Notes: generated by a model from the sequence alone, not told the origin. 45,487 nt of DNA from Bacilli bacterium (GCA_017409025.1 JAFQTN010000006.1:1-45487); one strand, 5' to 3'. Positions 34,609-43,723 are shown, counted from the first letter of the stretch. Numbers and translations are program-made.

Positions 34609-35505
34609 CTATTTTCTTCTGGTTTTAGCATAGACATTGCCACGTGCTCTACCAAAATGATTTTTTAGACAATCTAATAGTTCATATGGATTTTCATTCG
34701 GGTCATTATCTAGTATTTTTTCAAATATTTGTAATAATTCAAGATCTATGCCTATGTCGTTTAAATATTCTAGGTAATTATAGAATTCTGGAATAGTCAT
34801 TTTTGTAATATTTTCTCCGAATAGGGTATTTAAAATCATCACTATATAACAATAGATTTCAGTATCATAAGAAGGCACGAAGAATCCTCCACAAATGCCA
34901 TTTTTTTCTGGTTGATATTTTCTTGTCGTTGATATAAAAGACATTGGAGATAAGTATCTACTTCCAAAGGTATAGTTTCCATTTATTTTACATGAATCTA
35001 TATCAACAACTCTAACACTATCTGTAGAATCTTCTATTATAAAGTTATGTTCATGTATATCATTTAAATAAAAATCTTTAATTCCTTTATATTTTCTTAC
35101 TTTTCTCATTTTTTCTAAGATTTCTCCGACTTGTTTTAAATATTTTATTTTTCTTTCTGGAGATACCTCATATGATTTTAGTGCAGTTTCTAAGTTTATA
35201 GATTCTACCAATTCCATAGTGTATCCTACTATTTCAGAATTTACTGCAGCTATTTTTTCTGGGAATACTATTTCTGGTATATCTATTTTTTCTCTTAAAT
35301 CAATTAAAGAGTTAATAGTTTGTAATTTATTACCAAACATAGGACCATTTGTTACATATAATCTTTTTAAGATTTTGTTAACTGTATTCCATCTATTCTT
35401 TATTGGTAGAATATACATTTTCGCTTCAGTATTAAAAATTTCTTTAGGTAATTCATATCTTTCTAATGAGTGAAATTTTTTTTGAGATAAATTCATTATT
35501 TCCAT
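34609..35505 (-). CDS. Kinase-like protein of unknown target
   Basis: The 298-residue protein looks like a distant protein-kinase/phosphotransferase fold. FYLNDIHEHNFII (about 145-157) fits the catalytic loop, with Asp149 as possible base and Asn154 as metal ligand. VRVVDIDSCKI (164-174) fits the DFG-type magnesium segment. An upstream VGYTMELVESINLETAL block may be the hinge. The basic KILKRLYV (45-52) could supply the ATP lysine. There is no glycine-rich loop. No transmembrane helix is predicted. Its own promoter (35532-35560) and terminator make it monocistronic. Substrate is unknown; I recognise no named family. Confidence 0.65.
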   Translation of the reverse strand: MEIMNLSQKKFHSLERYELPKEIFNTEAKMYILPIKNRWNTVNKILKRLYVTNGPMFGNKLQTINSLIDLREKIDIPEIVFPEKIAAVNSEIVGYTMELVESINLETALKSYEVSPERKIKYLKQVGEILEKMRKVRKYKGIKDFYLNDIHEHNFIIEDSTDSVRVVDIDSCKINGNYTFGSRYLSPMSFISTTRKYQPEKNGICGGFFVPSYDTEIYCYIVMILNTLFGENITKMTIPEFYNYLEYLNDIGIDLELLQIFEKILDNDPNENPYELLDCLKNHFGRARGNVYAKTRRK

Positions 35506-35531
35506 AAATATACCCCCTTAATTGGTTATTT

Positions 35532-35560
35532 ATGGTATCATAAAAGCAAACATTTGTCAA
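35532..35560 (-). promoter_or_regulatory. Promoter of the kinase-like gene
   Basis: TTGACA (35555-35560), 17 bases, TACCAT (35532-35537). AAATGTTTG follows the -35 start, a half-match to the AAAC-N4-GTTT SOS-type dyad, probably by chance. Confidence 0.6.
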
Positions 35561-35588
35561 TTTTAATGTGATTTTTTATGTTTATCCT

Positions 35589-36404
35589 TTATTTTTGACA
35601 TTTTGGACAATAATATGTTCCTCTTCCGTTAACTACTATTTTTATGATTTTTGTTTTACATTCTGGGCATGGAAAATCTTTCTTATTGTGAACCGATAAT
35701 TCTTGTTGAAACATACCTGTAATACCATCTACTGATGTGTATGTATGAATAGTAGTACCACCTGCTTCGATAGCTTTTTCTAATACTTTTTTAGTATTAT
35801 CAATAATATCTAATAAATTCTTACTTGTTAGATTAGAACCAGGAGTTTCTGGATTGATTTTTGATAGGAATAAAATTTCATCTGCATAGATGTTACCAAT
35901 ACCTACGATTATTGTTTGATCTAGAAGAAGTGTTTTTATGGCTTTTTTCTTATTTAGTTTTTCTTTTAGATATTCTTTAGTTAGAGTTTCATCCCATGGT
36001 TCTTTACCTAATTTTGATAATGGAGAATTATTTAGTTCATCTTTTTTTACTAGATGCATTTTACCAAATTTTCTTGTATCGTTATATCTTAGTTCTTCTT
36101 TCTTATCTAGAGTAAATACTACATGATCATGTTTATTTAATTCTTGAGTTGGATTTTTAATAAAGTATTTTCCTTCCATACGAAGATGTGAAATTAAATA
36201 GTAATCATCTAGTTCAAATAGTAAAAATTTACCTCTTCTTTTTATATCAAAAATGGTTTGATTAGTTATTTCTTTTATGAAATTTTCTTTATCTGGATAA
36301 GCAATTATTCCTTGATACAATACTTTACAACTAGTTATTTTTTTATTTAGAACTTTTTTTATTAATCCATTTTTGACTGTTTCTACTTCTGGTAATTCTG
36401 GCAT
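35589..36404 (-). CDS. mutM: Formamidopyrimidine-DNA glycosylase
   Basis: The 271-residue bifunctional glycosylase/lyase removes 8-oxoguanine and formamidopyrimidines. The N-terminus MPELPEVETV provides catalytic Pro1 (after Met removal) and Glu2. The helix-two-turn-helix lies near LDQTIIVGIGNIYADEILF. The C-terminal zinc finger CPEC...GRGTYYCPKCQ is complete. Its ATG lies 7 bases after the polA stop, with AGGTG inside the end of polA, so the two are coupled, a common Gram-positive arrangement. Confidence 0.96.
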   Translation of the reverse strand: MPELPEVETVKNGLIKKVLNKKITSCKVLYQGIIAYPDKENFIKEITNQTIFDIKRRGKFLLFELDDYYLISHLRMEGKYFIKNPTQELNKHDHVVFTLDKKEELRYNDTRKFGKMHLVKKDELNNSPLSKLGKEPWDETLTKEYLKEKLNKKKAIKTLLLDQTIIVGIGNIYADEILFLSKINPETPGSNLTSKNLLDIIDNTKKVLEKAIEAGGTTIHTYTSVDGITGMFQQELSVHNKKDFPCPECKTKIIKIVVNGRGTYYCPKCQK

Positions 36405-36411
36405 AATTCAC

Positions 36412-38973
36412 CTACTTTGCTTCGTACCAATTAATACCAAACTGGATATCAACTTCAAGTGGTACAGATAATTTTATAGTATTTTCCATAATATTTTTTA
36501 CTAGTTTTTGAATAGTTTCTTTTTCATCATTAATTACATTAAATATTAATTCGTCATGCACTTGTAATAACATCGTGCTTTTTAGATTTTTTTCTGTTAG
36601 GGCATTATCTATTTCAATCATAGCTTTCTTTAGAATATCTGCACTACTTCCTTGTACTGGAGTATTTAGGGCCATACGTTCGCCCATACTTCTTTGCATA
36701 TAGTTAGAACTTTTTAATTCTTCGATTGTTCTAGTTCTATTCATAATTGTTTTAACATAACCATCTTCATAAGCTTTGGTAATTACACTATTCATATATT
36801 CTTTAATTCCCGGATATGTTTCAAAATATGTTTCAATAAATTTCTTTCCTTCTTTTGGAGAAATACCTAGGTCTTCAGCTAATCCGTATGGACTTATTCC
36901 ATAAAGAATACCAAAATTTACTGCTTTTGCTTGACGACGCATGTTTTTTGTTACTTCAGACTCTGGAACCTTAAAGATGTCCATAGCTGTTTTAGTATGT
37001 ATATCACTATGATGAAGAAAGGCATCAATTAATTGTTTTTCATTTGATAAGTGAGCAAATATTCTTAATTCTATTTGAGAATAGTCTGATGACATTATTA
37101 AAGAGTTCTCTTCTGGAACAAATGCTTTTCTAATCATTCTACCTAATTCAGTTCTTACGGGAATATTTTGAAGATTTGGTTCTATCGATGATAATCTTCC
37201 TGTTCTAGTTAGAGCTTGCGTATAAATAGTATGAATTTTTCCATCATCTGAAATTGCATTTAAGATACCCTCAAGATATGTTGTATATAATTTTGTTAAT
37301 GTTCGATATTCTAAAATTAATCTTACTATTGGATAATCTATTAATTTACTTAAAGCATTAGCATCTGTTACATATCCTGTTTTATTTTTCTTAGCATATG
37401 GGAGATTTAATTTTTCAAAAAGAACTTCACCTAGTTGTTTAGGAGATGCAATATTAAATTCAACTCCAGCTTGTTTATAAATTTCACTAGTAATTATATC
37501 TATTTGATTTTTTATTTCTATTTTCATATCTTCAAGCATTTTAGTATCAACAGATATTCCATTTAATTCCATTTTAGCTAATACTTTTGATAATGGTAAT
37601 TCTATGTTTTCATATAAATCAATTACGTTATTTTCTATCATTTTATCTTTTAATAAAGGATGAGTATTATTTATAAACATACATTTATCAATACTTCTTT
37701 TTATAAATTCTTCTTCAGATAAAACTGCCTTTTTATCATATATTTTCATATCATAATCAAGAATGTTCGCTAAGTATGCAGGGTCATCTTTTACTGAATA
37801 ATTTAGAAGATATGCTGCTAACATAGTATCAAATTCGCATGTTGGTATATATAGATTTTTTCGTTTAAATACAGAATATAATCTTTTATAATTATATGTA
37901 TATATATTTACTTCTTTTAAGAAGTCTGTATTAGTTAGATTTTCTCCTTTTATATAGATAGATAATTTTTCATTGTAGATACTTAATCCAACAATATTAG
38001 CTAAGTGATAATTATCATTGTCTAATTCTAGATATACACTTACATTAGAATCTATTTTAATAGTATTAAGATCTTTTACTGAAGTATAATTAACTTTATT
38101 TTCTTCTTTTTGTAGATTAGTTTTTTTTAAGAATGAATAGAATTCTAAATCATTATATATATTTATTAATTCTTCAGTATCTTCTTTTTGATATTTTAAG
38201 TTTTCTAAGTTAGTATCTATAGGAACTTCCTTGTATATTGTAGCTACATCATAGCTCATATAAGCATTTTCTTTATCGTTAATTAATTTTGTTTGGGTGG
38301 CCCCTTTTATGTTATCTATATTTTTATACACACCGTCTAACGAACCATATTCTTGAAGTAATTTTAGAGCTGTTTTTTCGCCAATACCTTTTACTCCAGG
38401 AATATTATCTGATGCATCTCCCATTAGTGATTTTAGATCTATCATTTTTATTGGTTCTAAACCATATGTATCAAAGAAAACTTCTTTATTCATACGAATA
38501 TAATCTTTTGGTTTTAAAAGTTTTACTTCAACGTCATCTGTAATTAATTGTAGTAAGTCTTTATCACTACTTACAATAACTCCGGTAAATTCTTCTAGTT
38601 CTGTTATTTTCTTTGAGAATGTTCCAATAATATCATCGGCTTCGTAACCCTCTATTTCAAAATATTTAATTCCCATTGCTGATAAAATTTTCTTAGCTAC
38701 TGGAAATTGCTTTTTTAAATCATCAGGGGTTTCATCTCTTTTACCTTTATAGTAATCATATTTTTCATGTCTAAATGTTTTTCCTATATCAAATGCTACG
38801 GCTATATATTCAGGTTTTTCTTCATGAATTATTTTATTCATCATGTTAACAAATCCATAAAGAGCATTTGTTGGGAATCCTTCTTTATTGGTCATCATTG
38901 ATCCTGAATATAGCGTTGCATAATAACTTCTAAATAATAAATTATTTCCATCTACCAGTACTACTTTTTTCAT
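36412..38973 (-). CDS. polA: DNA polymerase I
   Basis: The 853-residue repair and primer-removal polymerase has three parts. The 5' nuclease comes first (about 1-290, with VVLVDGNNLLFRSYYA and SSDKDLLQLIT). The central 3'-5' exonuclease-like domain (about 300-460) has lost the expected DxE (YLELDND), so proofreading is probably absent, as in Bacillus. The family A polymerase follows (about 470-853), with DYSQIELRIFAHLS, RRQAKAVNFGILYG and QVHDELIFNV. GGTGAT precedes the ATG. It is operonic with mutM and divergent from nothing: the DUF5684 gene upstream on the same strand has its own terminator. Confidence 0.96.
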   Translation of the reverse strand: MKKVVLVDGNNLLFRSYYATLYSGSMMTNKEGFPTNALYGFVNMMNKIIHEEKPEYIAVAFDIGKTFRHEKYDYYKGKRDETPDDLKKQFPVAKKILSAMGIKYFEIEGYEADDIIGTFSKKITELEEFTGVIVSSDKDLLQLITDDVEVKLLKPKDYIRMNKEVFFDTYGLEPIKMIDLKSLMGDASDNIPGVKGIGEKTALKLLQEYGSLDGVYKNIDNIKGATQTKLINDKENAYMSYDVATIYKEVPIDTNLENLKYQKEDTEELINIYNDLEFYSFLKKTNLQKEENKVNYTSVKDLNTIKIDSNVSVYLELDNDNYHLANIVGLSIYNEKLSIYIKGENLTNTDFLKEVNIYTYNYKRLYSVFKRKNLYIPTCEFDTMLAAYLLNYSVKDDPAYLANILDYDMKIYDKKAVLSEEEFIKRSIDKCMFINNTHPLLKDKMIENNVIDLYENIELPLSKVLAKMELNGISVDTKMLEDMKIEIKNQIDIITSEIYKQAGVEFNIASPKQLGEVLFEKLNLPYAKKNKTGYVTDANALSKLIDYPIVRLILEYRTLTKLYTTYLEGILNAISDDGKIHTIYTQALTRTGRLSSIEPNLQNIPVRTELGRMIRKAFVPEENSLIMSSDYSQIELRIFAHLSNEKQLIDAFLHHSDIHTKTAMDIFKVPESEVTKNMRRQAKAVNFGILYGISPYGLAEDLGISPKEGKKFIETYFETYPGIKEYMNSVITKAYEDGYVKTIMNRTRTIEELKSSNYMQRSMGERMALNTPVQGSSADILKKAMIEIDNALTEKNLKSTMLLQVHDELIFNVINDEKETIQKLVKNIMENTIKLSVPLEVDIQFGINWYEAK

Positions 38974-39023
38974 TATAAATCACCTTATATATATAATAAC
39001 ATAAAATTGCTTTATTATAAAAG

Positions 39024-39053
39024 AAAAAACTTAGTATACTTTTTACTAAGTTT
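39024..39053 (-). terminator. Terminator of the DUF5684 gene
   Basis: On the minus strand AAACTTAGT pairs with ACTAAGTTT around a 9-base loop, followed by TTTTTTC. It begins right at the stop codon. Confidence 0.75.
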
Positions 39054-40014
39054 ACATGTTTTGATTATTATCTTGATTAAAGATATTTACATCATTGTTC
39101 ATAACTGGTTCTTGAGGTATTACTTGAGTTGGATTTATCATTGTAACCGGTTCTGGAACTGTATTAATTTGATTATTGACAACAGGTTCTGAAGTAACAT
39201 TCTCTACATTTTGATTAACATTTATTTCTGGTACTACATTAACTGTTTGCGTCGGCATTACTGATTCTACTGGCTGTGACATTGGTTGATTAAAATTAAC
39301 TGCAGGTTCACCGTTAAGAGTTGTAATCACTGGATCAATTGACATAGGTATTATCGGTTCAACAGGTTGTGGAATCGTAGTAGTTTGATTAATCACAGGT
39401 TCTGTTGGAACATTAACAGTTGGTACTACATTTACCATAGGTTCTGGCATTGGATTAACATTAGTATTCATTGTTTGATTAAACATTACTGGTTCCCCAC
39501 TATTTTGGAAATTACTCATATTGTTCATATTATTAATTTGATTGTATTGATTATTCATATTGTTCATTGGAGGTGTCATATTGTTAGTTGTGTTAACTTG
39601 ATTATTCCCTCCTTGATAAATATTATCTTTTCCAAATGCTAATATAGGTAAGCATACTACACTAAAGAATACTGTTAAAACTCCAAATCCTGTTGATTTT
39701 CCAAATTTATGAGCTAGTTCTATATATATTTTAAACATTGCATAAATATTGGCAATTGGTACAAAGAATAATGCTATATACCACATAGGTAGTTTTACGA
39801 TTTCAAGTAGTACTATGATGTTATATATCGGTACTAAACATTCCCATCCTTTTTTTCCTGCTTTCTTATAAATTTTCCATTGGCTTATTAACATAAGTAT
39901 TCCTACCGCTGATGAAATTAATAACATTAATCCCATTGATGCAAATAACCCTCCTAACAATGATGCTCCTGTATCATAACTAGGAGTTCCATATCCATAA
40001 TTATAATCGTACAT
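39052..40014 (-). CDS. DUF5684-type membrane protein with long Pro/Val/Asn-rich tail
   Basis: The 320-residue protein has a short Tyr/Gly-rich start, then three to four hydrophobic helices (about 18-45, 63-85, 88-98 and 107-126). Between them lies the block WKIYKKAGKKGWECLVPIYN, a hallmark of DUF5684 proteins. From about residue 140 to the end the sequence is low-complexity. It has Asn/Met-rich stretches first (NNMNNQYNQINNMNN), then many imperfect units of the type EPVxN, with Pro, Val, Gln and Asn. This tail is probably disordered. DUF5684 has no assigned function. AAGGAAAGGAAG precedes the start. It lies between polA and the surface-protein operon, 22 bases after the end of the 548-residue gene, so cotranscription with it is possible. 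Confidence 0.8.
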   Translation of the reverse strand: MYDYNYGYGTPSYDTGASLLGGLFASMGLMLLISSAVGILMLISQWKIYKKAGKKGWECLVPIYNIIVLLEIVKLPMWYIALFFVPIANIYAMFKIYIELAHKFGKSTGFGVLTVFFSVVCLPILAFGKDNIYQGGNNQVNTTNNMTPPMNNMNNQYNQINNMNNMSNFQNSGEPVMFNQTMNTNVNPMPEPMVNVVPTVNVPTEPVINQTTTIPQPVEPIIPMSIDPVITTLNGEPAVNFNQPMSQPVESVMPTQTVNVVPEINVNQNVENVTSEPVVNNQINTVPEPVTMINPTQVIPQEPVMNNDVNIFNQDNNQNM

Positions 40015-40035
40015 ATTTTACTTCCTTTCCTTCTT

Positions 40036-41682
40036 TTATTTAACTATATATGGTTCTTCTTTTGAACCTTTTCCATCTAAAAGTAACATTCTAGACTTTA
40101 GAAAAATAACCGGTCTTATGTCTAATAATTCACTAACGTTATTTTCTTCTATATTTTTACCTATGGAATATACATAGTTAATAACTTCTTTCGTATCAGT
40201 AAATTGATCACTTATTTCTTCATTTCCTTCAGAATCCAATATTTCTTCTTGTTCTTGATTTTTCTCTATAACTTCTTTAGATGTTAAAGTCCATTCTTTT
40301 TCTATTTCTATATTATTTAACCAATTATTTGTTATACATTCATTTTTATATTCATTAATTTTTGTATTTTGACATGATGATGTATATAAATAATCTGATA
40401 TATTTAATAATCTTAATTTTGAGTTTATTATTTCATTTTCTAATTTAATATTTTTTATGTCAGTTTCTAGAGAACTAATTCTTTCTACTTTTTCAGAGTA
40501 TTCTTCTATATAGATGTCATAGTTATTGATAAATTTATATTCTTCATTTAAGTATTTATATAGGGTACTATCTTCCCATTTATTGTTTTTTTTATCAAAT
40601 TGATATTTACCAATACTATCATTTTTAATTATTTTTGTATTATATTCATCTGTTTCCTCATCATAGAAAAAACCTATAATTCTCCATAAGTCACATGAAT
40701 TTACATCTGAATCATTTTCACAATTATAATAGATAAAGTTATTTGGATTATCTCCATAATAAACATAATCTTTATCATTAACTTGTCTTAATCCATTTGT
40801 ACTTTTACTATAACCTATCAATTTATCATACTTAGTTATTTTATAAATAATATTATTTTTTTCTTCAGTATCTATTTCTTCAGTTTCTAAATCTGTAATT
40901 TTATATAGGATAGAACAACTAGTGCCTTCTTTACAGAAATAGATATCTTTAGTTTCTAGATATTCTTTATCAATTAATTCTTTTATGGTTAATTCTTCAG
41001 AGTTTTCTAAAGTAAATAACTCTTCTTTATAACTAAATTTATCTGATATGAACATTTTATCTGTTTCTGTATATGTTAATACTTCAGTTATATCGTTATA
41101 TGTTAAATATTTTTCTTCAACTACTTTTTGTGTATCTTTTTCTTCAAGTAGTTTAGTAGTTAGTTTTTCAATACTGTTATAAGCTTCACTTATTACACTT
41201 TTATCATCTGATAAATTTAATGAACAACTATCTATTTCTTTTTGTGAACCGATTGTTCCAATATTTATTTTTATCTCTTCTTCATTATCATTTATGATTG
41301 CTATGGTAACTCTTAAGTTACTTGATGGTTGCATTACACCACTTGAAGTAAGTCCTTCTTTTGATATTTCCAATATTTGAACTTTATTTTGAATATTGAT
41401 ATCACCTAGTATTTTATACCAGATACTATAGCATATTTCATATTCGTATGCATTATATATATCAATATCTGTAGTAGCAACAGTATTTGGTTTAATTACT
41501 AATTGTTGATATTCATATACATTTTCTGATATTTGTAAACTTTTTGGTGTATGTATACTTACGATATCAGATGTTTCACTTTCAAATGTAAATATTGCAT
41601 ATGTGGAATACACTGATAAGGCAATAATGCCTACGATAATTATAGTAAGTAAATATATTTGTTTTGTAGGCAATCTATTCAT
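40036..41682 (-). CDS. Large exported surface protein with SipW-like N-terminus
   Basis: The 548-residue protein has a hydrophobic segment (about 9-30) ending STYAIFTFES, an AxFxF variant of the SipW-type motif. A TasA-like beta region follows (about 40-160). A charged middle with Glu/Lys-rich coiled-coil patches comes next (about 165-300, and again about 405-435). The C-terminal module contains YVYYGDNPNNFIYYNC, CDLWRIIGFF and ends LDIRPVIFLKSRMLLLDGKGSKEEPYIV. The WRIIG...RPVxxL...GxGxxxxPY pattern recurs on exported proteins of related bacteria (DUF6273-like), but no function is known. AAGGAGATTGG precedes the ATG. It follows the 187-residue SipW-type gene by 16 bases and shares its promoter. 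Confidence 0.75.
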   Translation of the reverse strand: MNRLPTKQIYLLTIIIVGIIALSVYSTYAIFTFESETSDIVSIHTPKSLQISENVYEYQQLVIKPNTVATTDIDIYNAYEYEICYSIWYKILGDINIQNKVQILEISKEGLTSSGVMQPSSNLRVTIAIINDNEEEIKINIGTIGSQKEIDSCSLNLSDDKSVISEAYNSIEKLTTKLLEEKDTQKVVEEKYLTYNDITEVLTYTETDKMFISDKFSYKEELFTLENSEELTIKELIDKEYLETKDIYFCKEGTSCSILYKITDLETEEIDTEEKNNIIYKITKYDKLIGYSKSTNGLRQVNDKDYVYYGDNPNNFIYYNCENDSDVNSCDLWRIIGFFYDEETDEYNTKIIKNDSIGKYQFDKKNNKWEDSTLYKYLNEEYKFINNYDIYIEEYSEKVERISSLETDIKNIKLENEIINSKLRLLNISDYLYTSSCQNTKINEYKNECITNNWLNNIEIEKEWTLTSKEVIEKNQEQEEILDSEGNEEISDQFTDTKEVINYVYSIGKNIEENNVSELLDIRPVIFLKSRMLLLDGKGSKEEPYIVK

Positions 41683-41698
41683 ATTACCAATCTCCTTT

Positions 41699-42262
41699 TT
41701 AGTATCTTATTTGTTTTGAATGAATATTTAATTTCCCTGTTATGGTTTTTCCCATTTCTGCATTTTGATTATAATTTTTATTATCTAGCCAAATTATTAA
41801 GGTATATTTAGCTGTTGCTACAGCTTCTAGAAACATATTACTTGCTAGGATTACTTTACCTTCTTCTTGCGGAACATTGCCTCTAGCTATTTCTATACCT
41901 TTATCATTATATATAATATATCTTATTGAGCCATCATTAAATTCGTTATTTGTTACTTCAAGTTCTATTGAAATCATTTGATCTAGCGTTCCGGAACTTG
42001 CTACGGAGAAAGTATTTCTGTAGACATCTTGATATGTATTATAACTTGGATTATTTACTGGGTATAACACTGGATTTCTAATATATACTCCATCAATATA
42101 TGTAATTTCTAATTTTCCTGTGTATAATACAGTACCTTCTTCTTTTTGGCTTGCTACTAATGAAAAGTATGCTAATGTTGCACCAATTATCATTGTAATT
42201 AGAGTTAGAACAAGGACTATCATGTAGAACATTTTCTTTTTAGATTCGCTACTCTCCATCAT
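41699..42262 (-). CDS. SipW-type (TasA-like) exported protein, cysteine-free
   Basis: The 187-residue protein has a basic n-region, a hydrophobic core and IIGATLAYFSLVAS, the SipW-type cleavage motif. The mature domain shows the TasA/camelysin order of strands, with GTLDQMISIELEVTN and a late YTLIIWLDNKNYNQN..MGKTITGKL block. Unlike the paralogues at 25419, 26394 and 42373 it lacks the C-x8-C pair, so it is a different subtype. AGGTGAT precedes the first of two adjacent ATG codons. It starts an operon with the 548-residue surface protein. Confidence 0.8.
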   Translation of the reverse strand: MMESSESKKKMFYMIVLVLTLITMIIGATLAYFSLVASQKEEGTVLYTGKLEITYIDGVYIRNPVLYPVNNPSYNTYQDVYRNTFSVASSGTLDQMISIELEVTNNEFNDGSIRYIIYNDKGIEIARGNVPQEEGKVILASNMFLEAVATAKYTLIIWLDNKNYNQNAEMGKTITGKLNIHSKQIRY

Positions 42263-42280
42263 AGATTATCACCTATTATA

Positions 42281-42309
42281 ATGATACAATATGTACTTAA
42301 AATTGTCAA
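42281..42309 (-). promoter_or_regulatory. Promoter of the 41699-42262 operon
   Basis: TTGACA (42304-42309), 17 bases, TATCAT (42281-42286), the same -10 as the promoters of the other SipW-type genes at 26294 and 27143. Confidence 0.65.
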
Positions 42310-42340
42310 TTTAAAAAGTTTAATTTTTCTGTTTACAGAA

Positions 42341-42367
42341 AGAAAAAAGAAGCTTTTTTTGCTTCTT
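42341..42367 (-). terminator. Terminator of the 42373-43179 gene
   Basis: AAGAAGC and GCTTCTT around a 7-base loop, with TTTTTC following on the minus strand. Confidence 0.75.
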
Positions 42368-42372
42368 ATAAA

Positions 42373-43179
42373 TTACCCATTTGTTGTTTGGTTAAGGAAT
42401 CCAGTAATTTGGCCATTAGATGTTCCATCATTTACATCTACGATTATTGTTCCACGATATTTTTTTCCTTGGTCAATATTTTGGTTAGCATCATTTTCTT
42501 TAATAAATAATATTAAATCAAATGTTCTAGTTCCGTTTGCTTCTAGTGGTTGTGTTTTATACTTAGTAGTTGCTCCATCTACTGTATATCCAAAAATTGA
42601 GTTTACAGCCTTCGGACTTGCACTACTATATGTTTTTACATTATTTCCATCTGTAGAATGACAATTGTCTTGTGTGTCATCGTTTTCGTTAGAACAAGTT
42701 GATAACCCCATTAATTCTGAGTTTTCGTCATCTAATTTTAGCCATACGTCATTATCCACATCATAAACTGCATAACTTAAAAACGTGAAACCATTTTCTT
42801 CATTATTTAATGTTGCAGAGATTGTTCTTTCTACGTTGCTACCAACAGTAAATCTGTAGGCACTACATACTTGTTGATTTTTATCATCTATACATACGTT
42901 TCCAGGATTATTTTCTGGATTATTTTCTTTTACTTTTTTCTCATACACACTTTTTACAATATCTAATGTTGCTGGTATTAATTTATCAGCTTGAGCTGTT
43001 ACTTGTTGTCCATCTTCATAAGAAATACTAACGTTAGCAGAGATTGCATTTACTGCACCCTCATTACTGCTTACAGAAATTGAGAAATATGCTAAGGTTG
43101 CTCCTACTATTGCTACTATTAATGTTGCTACCGCTACTACTCCATAAAATATATCTCTTCCTCTAGTTTCATTTTTCAT
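42373..43179 (-). CDS. SipW-type (TasA-like) exported protein
   Basis: The 268-residue protein starts MKNETRGRDIFYGVVAVATL and continues into IVAIVGATLAYFSIS, a SipW-type signal. The N-terminal region closely resembles that of the 26394 gene. The mature part contains CIDDKNQQVCSAYRFTV, the C-x8-C motif of the group, a second Cys pair in CSNENDDTQDNC, and a late DLILFIKENDANQN..GKKYRGTIIV block. It is probably a secreted fibre or matrix subunit. GAGGAGAAGTGAT precedes the ATG. It has its own promoter (43217-43245) and terminator, so it is transcribed apart from the two genes after it. Confidence 0.82.
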   Translation of the reverse strand: MKNETRGRDIFYGVVAVATLIVAIVGATLAYFSISVSSNEGAVNAISANVSISYEDGQQVTAQADKLIPATLDIVKSVYEKKVKENNPENNPGNVCIDDKNQQVCSAYRFTVGSNVERTISATLNNEENGFTFLSYAVYDVDNDVWLKLDDENSELMGLSTCSNENDDTQDNCHSTDGNNVKTYSSASPKAVNSIFGYTVDGATTKYKTQPLEANGTRTFDLILFIKENDANQNIDQGKKYRGTIIVDVNDGTSNGQITGFLNQTTNG

Positions 43180-43216
43180 TGTAATATCACTTCTCCTCTT
43201 TATTTTATCTAAATAT

Positions 43217-43245
43217 AGAATATCATTTTTTTATTTAAAGTGCAA
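43217..43245 (-). promoter_or_regulatory. Promoter of the 42373-43179 gene
   Basis: TTGCAC (43240-43245), 17 bases, TATTCT (43217-43222). The -35 again begins TTGCA, as for the genes at 25419 and 26394. Confidence 0.6.
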
Positions 43246-43252
43246 TATTTTT

Positions 43253-43281
43253 TTGTAAAATAAATATTTTTTTGATATAAT
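43253..43281 (+). promoter_or_regulatory. Promoter of the HIT-protein gene
   Basis: TTGTAA (43253-43258), 17 bases, TATAAT (43276-43281). GGTGGTGAT follows immediately, so the mRNA leader is about 10 bases. Confidence 0.65.
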
Positions 43282-43297
43282 TTAGGTGGTGATAGAA

Positions 43298-43660
43298 ATG
43301 GATTGTGTTTTTTGTAAAATAATTAGTGGCGAATTTTCTTCATATAAAATTTATGAAGATAATGATATTTTTGTTTTTCTTGATATTAATCCTATGGAAC
43401 CTGGTCATACTCTTATTATTCCTAAGGAACATACGTTAGATTTAATAACTATCAACAATGATATCTTAATTAAAATTTTAAATAGTGCTAAGGATATGGG
43501 TAAATTATTAATGGAAAAAATGAATGCTGACGGATTTACATTGATTCAAAACAATGGTATTAGTCAAGAAGTTAAACATTATCACTTACATGTTATTCCT
43601 AAGTATAAGAAAAAAAGAAAAATGGATATTGAAGAAGTTTATAAAATATTAACAAATTAA
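43298..43660 (+). CDS. HIT-family nucleotide hydrolase/transferase
   Basis: The 120-residue protein begins MDCVFCKIISGEFSSYKIYE and ends with KHYHLHVIPKYKKK, containing the HxHxHxx histidine triad. The catalytic middle histidine is intact. HIT proteins of this branch (Hit/HinT) hydrolyse nucleoside phosphoramidates or similar compounds. The CxxC near the start (CVFC) fits zinc-binding members. Start 43298 is chosen because GGTGGTGAT lies 6 bases upstream; a GTG at 43286 is part of the ribosome site. A bidirectional terminator follows. Confidence 0.93.
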   Translation: MDCVFCKIISGEFSSYKIYEDNDIFVFLDINPMEPGHTLIIPKEHTLDLITINNDILIKILNSAKDMGKLLMEKMNADGFTLIQNNGISQEVKHYHLHVIPKYKKKRKMDIEEVYKILTN

Positions 43661-43705
43661 AAAGATTACATTGTGATATTATATTCACATGATTGTAATC
43701 TTTTT
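43659..43705. terminator. Bidirectional terminator after HIT gene and YjcZ-like genes
   Basis: AAAAAGATTACA and TGTAATCTTTTT flank a second inner stem GTGA/TCAC. T-runs face both strands, so it serves the HIT gene and the converging small-peptide operon. Confidence 0.8.
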
Positions 43706-43723
43706 CTTTTATAGTGTTAAATT

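Noticed and set aside
35545-35558. AAATGTTTG near the kinase-like promoter as a LexA box
   Set aside because: Only one half of the dyad matches (GAC instead of AAAC); the gene has no repair link.
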